Assembly (NCBI GenBank): GCA_048262655.1 | Contig: JBLXEY010000008.1 | Location: forward strand, 62,001-126,000 | Length of the DNA stretch: 64,000 nt | From: JABMNT01 sp048262655 | GTDB taxonomy: Bacteria; Pseudomonadota; Alphaproteobacteria; Rhodospirillales; Casp-alpha2 | Direction of reading: 5' to 3' | Shown: positions 26,811-35,753 of the stretch, piece after piece | How positions within the stretch are numbered: position 1 is the stretch's first letter | How the letters are laid out: each line of letters begins with the position of its first letter | Made by a program: the position numbers and the translations under genes | Notes under the pieces: generated by a model | What the model saw: the letters and a program-made list of their open reading frames with translations, nothing else | Told to the model about the DNA's origin: nothing | Databases searched by the model: none

Positions 26811-28067
26811 TTACGTGTCTTTGCTGCCAGAGGTGTCGTTATGGATGTTTTCCAGCTGATCGATGCGGCGAATGCCGGGGAACAGTTTCATCCAGAGTAA
26901 CGTGACGCCTACCGTGGTGATGCCACCCACCAGAACCGCAGAAACTGTTCCGATGCCGCCGGCCATAACGCCCGCACGGAAATCACCCAATTCGTTGGAC
27001 GCGTTGATTGATATCGCATTGACTGCGCTGACCCTCCCGCGCATGTCATCGGGCGTGGCGATCTGTACCAGAGTTTGACGGACGTAAACGCTGACCATAT
27101 CTGCCGCCCCATAGATGGCGAGGGCAAACAGGGAAATCCAGTAGGTTTCAGAGAGACTGAAGACCGTAATGGAAAGTCCGAATGTGGCGAGTGAAAAGAA
27201 CAGGGTTGGCCCCATGTAGCGGGGGGCTGAAATTTGCATGAGGATAACGCCGACCAGCAGGGAACCAACACCCGGCATCGCCCGCATGACACCGAGACCA
27301 CTGGGGCCGACGTGCAGGATGTCCGCCGCGTAAATCGGCAGTAACCCCATAACACCACCAAACAGAACAGCCAACAGATCTATGGATATCGCGCCAAGGA
27401 CGATCTTGTTGTTCCAGATATAATGAAAGCCGCCCAACACTGTTTGCAGGCTGACGGGATCACGCGATGGAACTTTTAAATTTCCTGAAATCATCGCAGA
27501 CGTGATACCGGCCAGCAGGAACGTCGCCAGGGTAAAATAATAAACGCCGTCGCCAACGCCCGCGATCAGAAAGCCACCCAAGGCGGGGCCCAAAAGCTGT
27601 GCAGCCTTGCTGGCGGAAGAGTTGTAGGCAATGGCTTTTGGAAATTGGCTCATGGGCATGAGGTTCGGCAACACGGCCTGACTGGCTGTGTGATAAAAGG
27701 CGCGGGCAGCACCGTGAACGGCGAGAATAGCCAGAATGGGCCAAACCGTGCCAAGGCCAAGACCGAACAAGACAATGAGGGCACCAATAACCGCCATGTG
27801 GACGATGTTACACAGGACCATAATGCGGCGGCGGTCAAATTTGTCCGCCGCCATTCCGGCGGCCAAAAACAGGATCAACGCCGGGGCAAACTGCGCCAGC
27901 CCGATAAGCCCGAGATCCAGGGGGTTGTTGGTGAGTTTATAGACATGCCACCCGACAGCCACCGTAAGGGAATGGGTCCCGATCACATTGCTGGTGCGAT
28001 TGATGACGAATAGCCAAAAATTTCGGTTACGCAGTAGCGGCGTTTCATCGGTGTGATCTGCAGGCAT
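26811..28067 (-). CDS. MFS permease, EntS/DHA3-like
   Basis: A 418-residue 12-helix major facilitator. The N-terminus NRNFWLFVINRTSNVIGTHS and motif A MAADKFDRRRIMVLCNIVH, together with DDMRGRVSAVNA in the second half, fit the DHA3/EntS-like exporter group. The substrate is unknown. It lies 21 bp downstream of creatinase on the same strand, so the two are probably cotranscribed; whether it moves creatine, sarcosine or something unrelated cannot be seen. Confidence 0.85.
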   Translation of the reverse strand: MPADHTDETPLLRNRNFWLFVINRTSNVIGTHSLTVAVGWHVYKLTNNPLDLGLIGLAQFAPALILFLAAGMAADKFDRRRIMVLCNIVHMAVIGALIVLFGLGLGTVWPILAILAVHGAARAFYHTASQAVLPNLMPMSQFPKAIAYNSSASKAAQLLGPALGGFLIAGVGDGVYYFTLATFLLAGITSAMISGNLKVPSRDPVSLQTVLGGFHYIWNNKIVLGAISIDLLAVLFGGVMGLLPIYAADILHVGPSGLGVMRAMPGVGSLLVGVILMQISAPRYMGPTLFFSLATFGLSITVFSLSETYWISLFALAIYGAADMVSVYVRQTLVQIATPDDMRGRVSAVNAISINASNELGDFRAGVMAGGIGTVSAVLVGGITTVGVTLLWMKLFPGIRRIDQLENIHNDTSGSKDT

Positions 28068-28088
28068 TCTGGCCTATTGTACTCTGGG

Positions 28089-29291
28089 TCAGTTGGAAAT
28101 GATATTATGCTCCGGACCAAAAGGATACTTGGTAATATTCTCGGCCCCGTCTTGAGTTAATACGAGTATATCATGTTCCCGATATCCGCCAGCCCCCGCG
28201 TGCCCTTCAGGCAACATAATCATCGGTTCCATGGAAACCACCATGCCCGGTTCCAATACCGTTTCGATGTCTTCGCGAAGTTCCAGACCGGCTTCGCGCC
28301 CATAGTAGTGACTGAGGACCCCAAACGAATGACCATAACCGAAGGTTCGATATTCGAGCAAATCGTGGGCCTTGTAGATTTCGTTGAGTTCCAATGCGAT
28401 ATCACAGCAACGGACGCCCGGCCGGATCAATTCGAGACCGCGTTTGTGGACGTCGACATTGACGTTCCAAAGGCGCAGATGCTCATCTGAACAATGTTCC
28501 GAGAACAGTGTTCTTTCCAGCGCCGTATAATATCCAGCGATCATTGGGAAACAGTTGAGGCTCAGGATATCGCCAGAGTCAATTTTACGGCTGGTGACGG
28601 GGTTATGCGCGCCGTCGGTGTTAATTCCGGATTGAAACCATGTCCAGGTATCCAAAAGTTCCGTATCTGGAAACCGCTTCGCGATCTCGCGGACCATAGC
28701 TTGCGTCGACTCCAGTGCCACTTCGTATTCGCAGACCCCGACGGCGATGGAATCGCGACAGGTATAGCCGCCAATATCGGCAATTGCGGCGCCTTGTTTG
28801 ATGTGGGCGATTTCTTCCGGGGATTTGATCATCCGCATTTTCATGGTCGGAGCGGCGATATCTACGAATTCAGTATTGGGTAACGCAAGCCGTAGTTTTT
28901 CCATGTTCTGGAGATTGACATGGTCAAATTCAATGCCAACGCGCCCGCCTGCGGGAATGAGCTGCTGTATGGCCTTGAAGTAGTTGTCACGTTGCCAATC
29001 GGTATAAGTCAAATTGTCGCCGATGGTCCTCCGCCACGGTTGGCCTCCGTCAATGTTTGCAGCAACGGTTGTCGCGGTATCATGGCTCAAGATGTGCGCG
29101 TAGAGACGGCCAAAATGACAATAAAGAAAATCGGAATAGTAGTTAATATTGTGGTAGGAAGAAAATAAAACATGCCCGATATCGTTTTCGCTCATATAGG
29201 CGCGAAGGGTGCTTTGACGCTTTTCATATTCCGCTTTCGAGAACGTGTTTTTGGCGGGTTCTCCATTATGAATTTGTATCGTGTTTTCCAT
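28089..29291 (-). CDS. Creatinase (creatine amidinohydrolase)
   Basis: Hydrolyses creatine to sarcosine and urea. The 400-residue protein has the pita-bread fold of the M24 aminopeptidase group and follows the well-known Pseudomonas creatinase closely along its length. The segments YHNINYYSDFLYCHFGRLYA, NIDGGQPWRRT, TDWQRDNYF, the active-site GINTDGAHNPVT (with its catalytic His), RTFGYGHSFG and GAGGYREHDILV are all present. The start is at 29291 because AGGGGAAAATA lies directly before it; an in-frame ATG at 29309 lacks one. No sarcosine oxidase or urea gene is in the window. Confidence 0.93.
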   Translation of the reverse strand: MENTIQIHNGEPAKNTFSKAEYEKRQSTLRAYMSENDIGHVLFSSYHNINYYSDFLYCHFGRLYAHILSHDTATTVAANIDGGQPWRRTIGDNLTYTDWQRDNYFKAIQQLIPAGGRVGIEFDHVNLQNMEKLRLALPNTEFVDIAAPTMKMRMIKSPEEIAHIKQGAAIADIGGYTCRDSIAVGVCEYEVALESTQAMVREIAKRFPDTELLDTWTWFQSGINTDGAHNPVTSRKIDSGDILSLNCFPMIAGYYTALERTLFSEHCSDEHLRLWNVNVDVHKRGLELIRPGVRCCDIALELNEIYKAHDLLEYRTFGYGHSFGVLSHYYGREAGLELREDIETVLEPGMVVSMEPMIMLPEGHAGAGGYREHDILVLTQDGAENITKYPFGPEHNIISN

Positions 29292-29588
29292 TATTTTCCC
29301 CTGTGACAAACTTGGTGTTTTGCTTTTGTCTCTGACATATGGAGTTTCTTATAAACGATTGTTCGGGGAACGCCCACCGATCGTGCGAGACAGGACATGA
29401 ACAGCGATGAACAGAACGATTTTTATTTAGCAGACGCAGCATAGAACCTTGAAAAACTGCCGTGATTGAGCGATATATGTCTTATGCTGAAACCAATTGG
29501 CTTACTGAGTTGGCGTCTTTGTAAATTTGACATCGATTGACCGCATTTCGCTCCGTAAAAAGTTCTATGTGTCGTAAGGGTTCCCAAA

Positions 29589-30860
29589 ATGAAGATTGCA
29601 GTTCTAAAAGAACGTCAAGCAGGCGAGGCGCGTGTCGCCGTCTCTCCTGAAATCGCAGGTAAGTTAAGTGCCCTGGGGTTTACAGTCAGTATCGAAAAAG
29701 GGGCGGGGGTTAGTGCCTCCTATCCGGATGATGCGTACAAAGATGCTGGTGCCTCTATTGCTGCGACGGCGGCAGCTGCGCTTAAGGATGCGGGTATGGT
29801 GCTGAAAATTCAGGCGCCTGACGCAGCGGAGCGCTCAAAAATCGCCAAAGGCACAATCGTCATGGCGCACATGAATGCGCTTTCTGACGGAGCGGGCATG
29901 AGTGCCCTTGCGAAAGCCGGTATTACGGGAATTGCCATGGAATTGATGCCGCGGATTACGCGCGCGCAAAGCATGGATATCCTCTCGAGCCAATCAAATC
30001 TGGCCGGCTATAAAGCTGTGTTGGATGCGGCGTCCGAATTTGGCCGTGCCTTCCCGATGATGATGACGGCTGCCGGCACCATTGCACCGGCAAAGGTCTT
30101 TGTCATGGGCGTTGGCGTTGCCGGCCTTCAGGCGATTGCGACGGCAAAGCGATTGGGCGCTGTAGTAACGGCAACAGATGTCCGGCCGGCGACGAAAGAA
30201 CAAGTTGAAAGCTTGGGCGGCAAGTTTTTGGTGGTTGATCCGGAAATGGAAAAAGACGCACAAACCGAAGGCGGTTATGCCAAGCAAATGCCGCCAGAAT
30301 ACTTTGAGAAGCAAAAGGCGGTTGTTGCCGAGCATATCAAGAAACAAGATGTTGTGATTACCACCGCATTGATTCCGGGGCGTGAAGCGCCAACGCTTGT
30401 CACCAAGGAAATGGTTGAAAGTATGCAGGCGGGTTCCGTGATCGTTGATTTGGCGGTTGAAGCTGGTGGAAACTGTGAGTTGGCGAAATTAGGTGAGGTT
30501 GTGACGACAGCCACTGGGGTTAAGGTTGTTGGCCATGCCAATGTCCCGGCCCGTTTGGCCGTTGATGCCAGTGCGCTGTTTGCCCGCAATCTCTTTAACT
30601 TTATCAAGCCCTTTATGAATAAAGATTCTGGTGAGTTTGCACTTGATTGGGAAGATGAAGTTGTAACGGGCACGCTGGTGACGAAAGACGGAAAAGTCGT
30701 TAACGAGCGGGTTCCCGCCGGTACCACAGCAAAAGCAAAAGCCAAACCGGCCGCGAAAGCAGCGGCTAAAAAAGCACCAGCAAAGAAACCCGCGGCAAAG
30801 AAACCTGCTGTAAAAAAGGCGGAGCCTGAACAAGCACCTGCCGCGAAAGAGGAGAAGTAA
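29589..30860 (+). CDS. pntAA: NAD(P) transhydrogenase alpha subunit, NAD-binding part (PntAA)
   Basis: The NAD(H)-binding domain I of proton-translocating transhydrogenase. Residues 1-380 are canonical: MKIAVLKERQAGEARVAVSP at the start, GVGVAGLQAIATAKRLGAVV for the Rossmann fold, and RPATKEQVESLGGKFL. The chain is 423 residues because of a C-terminal tail made of Lys-Ala-Pro repeats (from about residue 383), ending EPEQAPAAKEEK, similar to histone H1 tails and absent from most PntAA proteins. It is first in the pntAA-pntAB-pntB operon, with 2 bp to the next gene. Confidence 0.96.
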   Translation: MKIAVLKERQAGEARVAVSPEIAGKLSALGFTVSIEKGAGVSASYPDDAYKDAGASIAATAAAALKDAGMVLKIQAPDAAERSKIAKGTIVMAHMNALSDGAGMSALAKAGITGIAMELMPRITRAQSMDILSSQSNLAGYKAVLDAASEFGRAFPMMMTAAGTIAPAKVFVMGVGVAGLQAIATAKRLGAVVTATDVRPATKEQVESLGGKFLVVDPEMEKDAQTEGGYAKQMPPEYFEKQKAVVAEHIKKQDVVITTALIPGREAPTLVTKEMVESMQAGSVIVDLAVEAGGNCELAKLGEVVTTATGVKVVGHANVPARLAVDASALFARNLFNFIKPFMNKDSGEFALDWEDEVVTGTLVTKDGKVVNERVPAGTTAKAKAKPAAKAAAKKAPAKKPAAKKPAVKKAEPEQAPAAKEEK

Positions 30861-30862
30861 TC

Positions 30863-31282
30863 ATGGATGCTGCAACACTAGCGGATCAGGCGTCTAAATT
30901 AGCCAATGGTGCCGCCCAACTCTCGGAAGCTGCAGAAAAACTGGCGCAGCAATCAACGGAACTGATTGTCGCTCAAGCCCCTGCCTTGACTGGTACGGGT
31001 AGCTCGTTCTTGTCCATGTTTACAATCTTCGTGATGGCCTGCTTTGTCGGCTATTACGTTGTCTGGAGTGTCACGCCAGCTTTGCATTCGCCTTTGATGG
31101 GCGTCACCAACGCCATCTCTTCGGTTATTATTGTGGGTGGGTTGTTGGCCGCTGGACCAGTCGGTATGGATTTCTCAAAAGTTATGGGCTTTCTCGCTGT
31201 GGTGTTGGCTTCGGTTAACATTTTTGGCGGATTTATTGTGACGCAGCGAATGCTCGCAATGTTTAAGAAAAAGAAGAAGTAG
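30863..31282 (+). CDS. pntAB: NAD(P) transhydrogenase alpha subunit, membrane part (PntAB)
   Basis: A 139-residue membrane subunit. Residues 1-50 are a hydrophilic N-terminal extension; helices follow (FLSMFTIFVMACFVGYYVVW, then SVTPALHSPLMGVTNAISSV and two more), matching the domain II part of PntA when it is split. It lies between pntAA and pntB. The N-terminal extension is longer than in compact PntAB proteins, but this is common among alphaproteobacteria. Confidence 0.95.
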   Translation: MDAATLADQASKLANGAAQLSEAAEKLAQQSTELIVAQAPALTGTGSSFLSMFTIFVMACFVGYYVVWSVTPALHSPLMGVTNAISSVIIVGGLLAAGPVGMDFSKVMGFLAVVLASVNIFGGFIVTQRMLAMFKKKKK

Positions 31283-31292
31283 GGGACGAGAC

Positions 31293-32690
31293 ATGGATTC
31301 AGAAATTACAGGTTACGCATATCTCGTCTCGGCCGTGTTCTTTATTATGGCGTTGCGAGGCTTGAGTTCGCCAGAAACGGCCCGTACGGGTAACTTATTT
31401 GGCGTCATTGGTATGGTCATTGCAATTGGCACGACGTTGAGCGCGCCAGGTGTAATGAGCCTTGAAATGATTATTGTTGGTATTTTGATTGGCGGCGGTA
31501 TTGGAACGTTTCTTGCCGTCAAAATTGAAATGACGGCACTGCCTCAACTTGTTGCGGCTTTTCATAGTCTCGTGGGCTTGGCTGCTGTATTTGTGGCGAC
31601 CGCAGCTTTGTACCAACCGGAAGCTTTCGGTCTGGGTGCCAAAGGGGCAATCGCCGGTGCCAGCTTGCTTGAAATGGGTCTGGGAACGGTCGTTGGCGCG
31701 ATTACGTTCTCCGGTTCAATTATCGCGTTCGCCAAGTTGCAGGGGTTGATGTCTGGATCGCCGATTACCTTTAAGTTTCAGCATCCCTTAAATGCTGTTG
31801 TCGGTCTGGTCATCATTTATGCGCTGGTTAGCTTCGTGGACACCGAATCATACGCCATGTTTGCGCTTATGGTCGGATTGGCATTTTTGATTGGTTTCTT
31901 GATCATCATTCCGATTGGCGGCGCGGATATGCCCGTTGTTGTCTCCATGCTCAATTCCTATTCAGGATGGGCTGCTTGTGGCATCGGCTTTACGCTTTCT
32001 AACCCGGCTCTGATCATCACCGGGGCCCTTGTCGGCTCGTCCGGGGCGATCCTCAGTTATATTATGTGCAAAGGGATGAACCGGTCGATCTTCAACGTTC
32101 TGTTGGGTGGATTTGGTAGCGACAGTGGTGCTGTGGCGGCAGGTGGCGGCGGTGCTGATGAGCGTCCCGTTAAATCAGGTGCTGCTGATGATGCGGCATT
32201 CCTGATGAAGAATGCTTCCAAGGTGATTATTGTCCCCGGTTACGGGATGGCCGTCGCACAAGCCCAGCATGCATTGCGCGAGATGGCGGATGTTTTGAAA
32301 GCAGAAGGGGTTGAGGTGGCTTATGCGATTCACCCGGTTGCTGGACGGATGCCGGGTCATATGAACGTGCTCCTTGCGGAAGCGAATGTACCCTATGATG
32401 AGGTTTTTGAGCTTGAAGAAATCAATAACGAATTTTCGACGGCTGATGTTGCATTTGTGATCGGTGCAAATGACGTGACCAATCCAGCGGCCAAGACGGA
32501 TCCGACCAGTGCCATCTACGGGATGCCCATCCTTGATGTGGATAAAGCGGGTTCTGTCTTGTTTATCAAACGCTCGATGGCTTCCGGTTATGCCGGTGTT
32601 CATAACGAACTGTTCTTCGAAGACAATACGATGATGCTGTTCGGTGATGCGAAGAAAATGACTGAAGAGATTGTTCAGGCGTTGGGATAA
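31293..32690 (+). CDS. pntB: NAD(P) transhydrogenase beta subunit (PntB)
   Basis: A 465-residue subunit with nine or so helices in the first 260 residues and the NADP(H)-binding domain at the C-terminus. The domain III motifs VIIVPGYGMAVAQAQHALRE, HPVAGRMPGHMNVLLAEANV, IGANDVTNPAA and IKRSMASGYAGVHNELFF are diagnostic. Together the three genes encode an enzyme that uses the proton gradient to reduce NADP with NADH. A strong terminator follows 40 bp later. Confidence 0.97.
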   Translation: MDSEITGYAYLVSAVFFIMALRGLSSPETARTGNLFGVIGMVIAIGTTLSAPGVMSLEMIIVGILIGGGIGTFLAVKIEMTALPQLVAAFHSLVGLAAVFVATAALYQPEAFGLGAKGAIAGASLLEMGLGTVVGAITFSGSIIAFAKLQGLMSGSPITFKFQHPLNAVVGLVIIYALVSFVDTESYAMFALMVGLAFLIGFLIIIPIGGADMPVVVSMLNSYSGWAACGIGFTLSNPALIITGALVGSSGAILSYIMCKGMNRSIFNVLLGGFGSDSGAVAAGGGGADERPVKSGAADDAAFLMKNASKVIIVPGYGMAVAQAQHALREMADVLKAEGVEVAYAIHPVAGRMPGHMNVLLAEANVPYDEVFELEEINNEFSTADVAFVIGANDVTNPAAKTDPTSAIYGMPILDVDKAGSVLFIKRSMASGYAGVHNELFFEDNTMMLFGDAKKMTEEIVQALG

Positions 32691-32730
32691 TCACAGTTCA
32701 CGTATTTAAGAACGTGTGCTCAAAACATAA

Positions 32731-32762
32731 GAGGCCGTCCCCAGGGACGGCCTCTTTTTTTA
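32731..32762 (+). terminator. Intrinsic terminator of the pnt operon
   Basis: GAGGCCGTCC, loop CCAG, GGACGGCCTC is a perfect 10-bp stem followed by TTTTTTTT. It lies 40 bp after the pntB stop. Confidence 0.95.
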
Positions 32763-32778
32763 TCCATTGGGAAATCCC

Positions 32779-34593
32779 TTAGCGTGTAAAGGATCGTGTC
32801 GAATAGTCTTCTTTTGGCAACTTGCCGATTGTCCCTTTGGCTTTGACGTAATCAACAAAGGATTGCGCGTAATCCAGATAGGTGTCGAGAATGCGGCCAT
32901 CTTTGGCAACTGTCTTGAAGGTCAGATATCCATCACGACCGCCAGCAATGTAGTTATTGGTCACGACTTTATAGGTTTTGCCCATATCGAGCCCAGACCA
33001 AGTGCTTTCGCCCTTGCCGCGGTATTCGATATTGCTAAAGCGCTGGCCTTTGGCTTTGCCCGCGTCGATGTCCCAACGCAAACCTGCAGCATAGGGGTAT
33101 GCACCTGTTGAGCCCCCTTCGGAAAGGGCGTAATCAAGTGAATCTTCGAGCACGGCGAGAATTTCCTGGCCCGTCATATCGAGCTCGACGAGCGTGTTTG
33201 CGAAAGGTAACAGCGTGTAGGCATCGCCAATGGTGTAGGGGCCAGCCGGGACATCAACACGCACGCCACCGCCGTTCTGTATGGCAATATCACTGGTTTT
33301 GCTCATATTGCGGAAGGCATGGGCCACAAGATTGGCAATGTCTGAACCTTGCTCTGCTGTTTCTGATTTATCACAAAGCGCTGATTTACCCTGTCCCGGG
33401 ATGCGTTCAAGGCACAGCCGATCCGATACTTCTCCGATAACCGCTTGCTTCAGTTCGTCAACCTTGGCTGAGAAACCGGACAGAAGCTGTTCCGCATCGG
33501 CATCGCCTTTAATAATGGAGATTTCCGATTTGGCCGAGATGATTGCTTTGGCTGCCGTACGAACGTCGCCTTCCAGTTCTACCCGTTTTCCATCGGCGTT
33601 CTTTCGTTTAAAAGAATCAGCAATCGGCATATGCGGTGTTCCGGAACAGGCTTTGACAGTTCCATCATTATTGAACGCAATATTGAGTTCACCGACAATG
33701 AGTGAGTACTGCCACGCTTGCGCGACACAAACTGTATTTCCGTCAGCATCCTTTGCAACGGTCGGGTATGGACCTGCTGAGTTAAGCCCCACGTCAGCAA
33801 AGTCACCGAGAAGAGTATGGCTATCACCACCGATAACCACATCGACCCCCTTAAGCTTCGCAACCATTGCCAGGTCATTTTTGTACTGATAGTGGGTCAA
33901 TAGAACCACATGGTCGACGCCCTGAGCTGTCAACGCGTCGATCATTTTCTGCGCCGTTGCGGTCTCATCCAGGAACTGTGTTGTTTCATCGGGGCTGGAT
34001 GAATTTTTGGTTTTTTTTGCGATATCGATGCCAACGATCCCAATTTTTTTACCCGCCACGTCTTTTACCACGTAGGGGCGCAGATAATCGGTTGCTGATT
34101 TTTTAGCAAGTGGCGATACACCCACTTCCGGGACCACGTTGGCGGCCAGTGCGGGAGTGTTACAATTTCCTTTCGCAAGATGATCGAGGAAGTTAGCCAA
34201 CCCCGCATCACCATCGTCGAATTCGTGATTGCCCAGAGCAAAAGCGTCAAAACAGACCTCGTTCATCAACGCTGCATCGGCTTCACCTTTGAAAAGTGTA
34301 TAATAAAGATCCCCCGTTAGGGCATCTCCCGCATGCAGTTTTAAAACGTTTTGCTGACCAGATGACAATTGGTCGAATAATGTCACGACGCTTGGAAAAC
34401 CGCCGGCCCGAACGCGTGTTGATTTTCCGTCGAGCTTTAGGCTCATCCGGCTATCAGCCCGCAAATGGGAGTGATGATCATTGATATGTAGTATTTTCAG
34501 CTCATAGGCACTGGCGGCTGTGCCTGCGGCAGATGCTGCGAAAAGGCAGCCCGCAGCCGTCAAGCCACGTAAAAGTGTGGGTCGGATTTTCAT
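32779..34593 (-). CDS. Secreted 5'-nucleotidase/metallophosphatase
   Basis: A 604-residue periplasmic enzyme. A signal peptide begins MKIRPTLLRGLTAAGCLFAA and ends near ASAYE. The N-terminal metallophosphatase domain has LKILHINDHHSH, GDALTGD, GNHEFDDG and THYQ; the C-terminal 5'-nucleotidase domain starts near residue 370 (FSAKVDELKQAVIGEVSDRL). Members release phosphate and nucleosides from nucleotides or UDP-sugars. The start is 34593 because GGGAAG lies 7 bases upstream and the signal peptide begins there. It stands alone, 250 bp from the next gene. Confidence 0.9.
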   Translation of the reverse strand: MKIRPTLLRGLTAAGCLFAASAAGTAASAYELKILHINDHHSHLRADSRMSLKLDGKSTRVRAGGFPSVVTLFDQLSSGQQNVLKLHAGDALTGDLYYTLFKGEADAALMNEVCFDAFALGNHEFDDGDAGLANFLDHLAKGNCNTPALAANVVPEVGVSPLAKKSATDYLRPYVVKDVAGKKIGIVGIDIAKKTKNSSSPDETTQFLDETATAQKMIDALTAQGVDHVVLLTHYQYKNDLAMVAKLKGVDVVIGGDSHTLLGDFADVGLNSAGPYPTVAKDADGNTVCVAQAWQYSLIVGELNIAFNNDGTVKACSGTPHMPIADSFKRKNADGKRVELEGDVRTAAKAIISAKSEISIIKGDADAEQLLSGFSAKVDELKQAVIGEVSDRLCLERIPGQGKSALCDKSETAEQGSDIANLVAHAFRNMSKTSDIAIQNGGGVRVDVPAGPYTIGDAYTLLPFANTLVELDMTGQEILAVLEDSLDYALSEGGSTGAYPYAAGLRWDIDAGKAKGQRFSNIEYRGKGESTWSGLDMGKTYKVVTNNYIAGGRDGYLTFKTVAKDGRILDTYLDYAQSFVDYVKAKGTIGKLPKEDYSTRSFTR

Positions 34594-34764
34594 CGAACGC
34601 TTCCCTGCTAAGTTAATGGACACCTAAGCGAAACATTTAGCCGTAGAGTCCTTGTAAGAGCAAGCATCGGAAAGCGGGATATCGTCAGCCCTTTTTTTGG
34701 AGGGGAGGGGCTCGGATTGGCTCTCATAGCAGGGGCATGGGGAAGGATGAGAGTTAGGCACGAC

Positions 34765-34798
34765 AAAACCGCGTTAGAATCTAATCCCACGCGGTTTT
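34765..34798. terminator. Hairpin between the rpsU and 5'-nucleotidase genes
   Basis: AAAACCGCG and CGCGGTTTT pair across a 16-base loop in the spacer between rpsU and the nucleotidase gene. It may be a second terminator of rpsU. The T-run is short. Confidence 0.4.
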
Positions 34799-34806
34799 TA
34801 ACATTT

Positions 34807-34829
34807 TAAAAGGTAAAGTCGCTTTACCT
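34807..34829 (-). terminator. Terminator-like hairpin of rpsU
   Basis: On the coding strand AGGTAAAG, loop CGA, CTTTACCT is followed by TTTAAAATG, 14 bp after the rpsU stop. The stem is low in GC. Confidence 0.55.
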
Positions 34830-34843
34830 AGTGAAATGAATGC

Positions 34844-35047
34844 CTAGAAGCCTTCGCGCTCGACGCGCTTGCGTTCCAACTTACGGGCGCGACGAACAGC
34901 TTCAGCCTTTTCACGGGCTTTGCGTTCGGACGGCTTCTCGTAAGACCGGCGTAATTTCATTTCACGGAAAATGCCTTCACGTTGCATTTTCTTTTTCAAA
35001 GCTTTTAAGGCTTGATCGACGTTATTATCACGGACACTGACTTGCAC
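34844..35047 (-). CDS. rpsU: Ribosomal protein bS21
   Basis: A 67-residue highly basic protein of the small ribosomal subunit, where it sits near the anti-Shine-Dalgarno end of 16S rRNA. The pattern VQVSVRDNNVDQALKALKKK, then REGIFREMKLRRSYEKPSER, is diagnostic. The start is a GTG at 35047, preceded by GAGAG. The gene has its own terminator hairpin and no operon partner. Confidence 0.97.
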   Translation of the reverse strand: MQVSVRDNNVDQALKALKKKMQREGIFREMKLRRSYEKPSERKAREKAEAVRRARKLERKRVEREGF

Positions 35048-35207
35048 GTTTGCTAATCTCTCTACATGTTAGATGTCAGAGAAGTCATTACTTCCCCACT
35101 GAGGAGCGCGTTCTAACACATCATATCGGGGTTGTGAAGTGCGAAATCCAGATTATTTTATATTACGAAAGCCTTGCAATGCTTGAGTTTGATATGAGTT
35201 TGCCCAA

Positions 35208-35753
35208 ATGCCTATTTTGAAAATTGCCCGAATGGGCCACCCCGTATTGGCCAGAAAGGCTGATTCCGTCGAAGATCCGACGAATCCGGAAATTCATTAT
35301 CTGATTAACGATATGATCGAAACGATGCGGGATGCGCCGGGGATCGGTTTGGCTGCTCCGCAAGTGCACGTGCCAAAACGTGTCGTCGTGTTCTATGTTC
35401 CAGGATCGCGAACAGACGATGGTGATGATGGCGTCGGCCTGACGGCTTTGATTAATCCGGTGATTGAACCTCTTACGGATCAAATGGAAATCGGCACCGA
35501 AGGCTGCCTTTCTTTGCCTGGGATGGCCGGGCAGGTGCCGCGCTATACCAAAATCAGGTACTCAGCTGTTTTGCCGAACGGGGATCCTTTTGCACGAGAA
35601 GCCGAGGGCTATCACGCGCGAGTGGTGCAACATGAATGTGACCATCTGGACGGAATCCTGTACCCGATGCGCATGGATAACCTGGATTCTTTCGGCTACA
35701 CTGAGGAACTTCAAAAAGCACAGCAACAGGAAGACTCGCAAGATGACGGATGA
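35208..35753 (+). CDS. def: Peptide deformylase
   Basis: Removes the formyl group from the initiator methionine of new proteins. The 181-residue chain has the three family motifs: GIGLAAPQ near residue 45, EGCLSLPG near residue 98, and the metal site QHECDH near residue 142. Its last 11 bases overlap the start of the COQ9-family gene, so the two are translationally coupled. This is not the more usual def-fmt arrangement; fmt is absent here. Confidence 0.95.
   Translation: MPILKIARMGHPVLARKADSVEDPTNPEIHYLINDMIETMRDAPGIGLAAPQVHVPKRVVVFYVPGSRTDDGDDGVGLTALINPVIEPLTDQMEIGTEGCLSLPGMAGQVPRYTKIRYSAVLPNGDPFAREAEGYHARVVQHECDHLDGILYPMRMDNLDSFGYTEELQKAQQQEDSQDDG

Noticed and set aside
30720..30840. Repeated AAA/GCA triplets looking like a microsatellite
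   Set aside because: They are in frame and encode the Lys-Ala-Pro tail of PntAA, so I list them with the gene.
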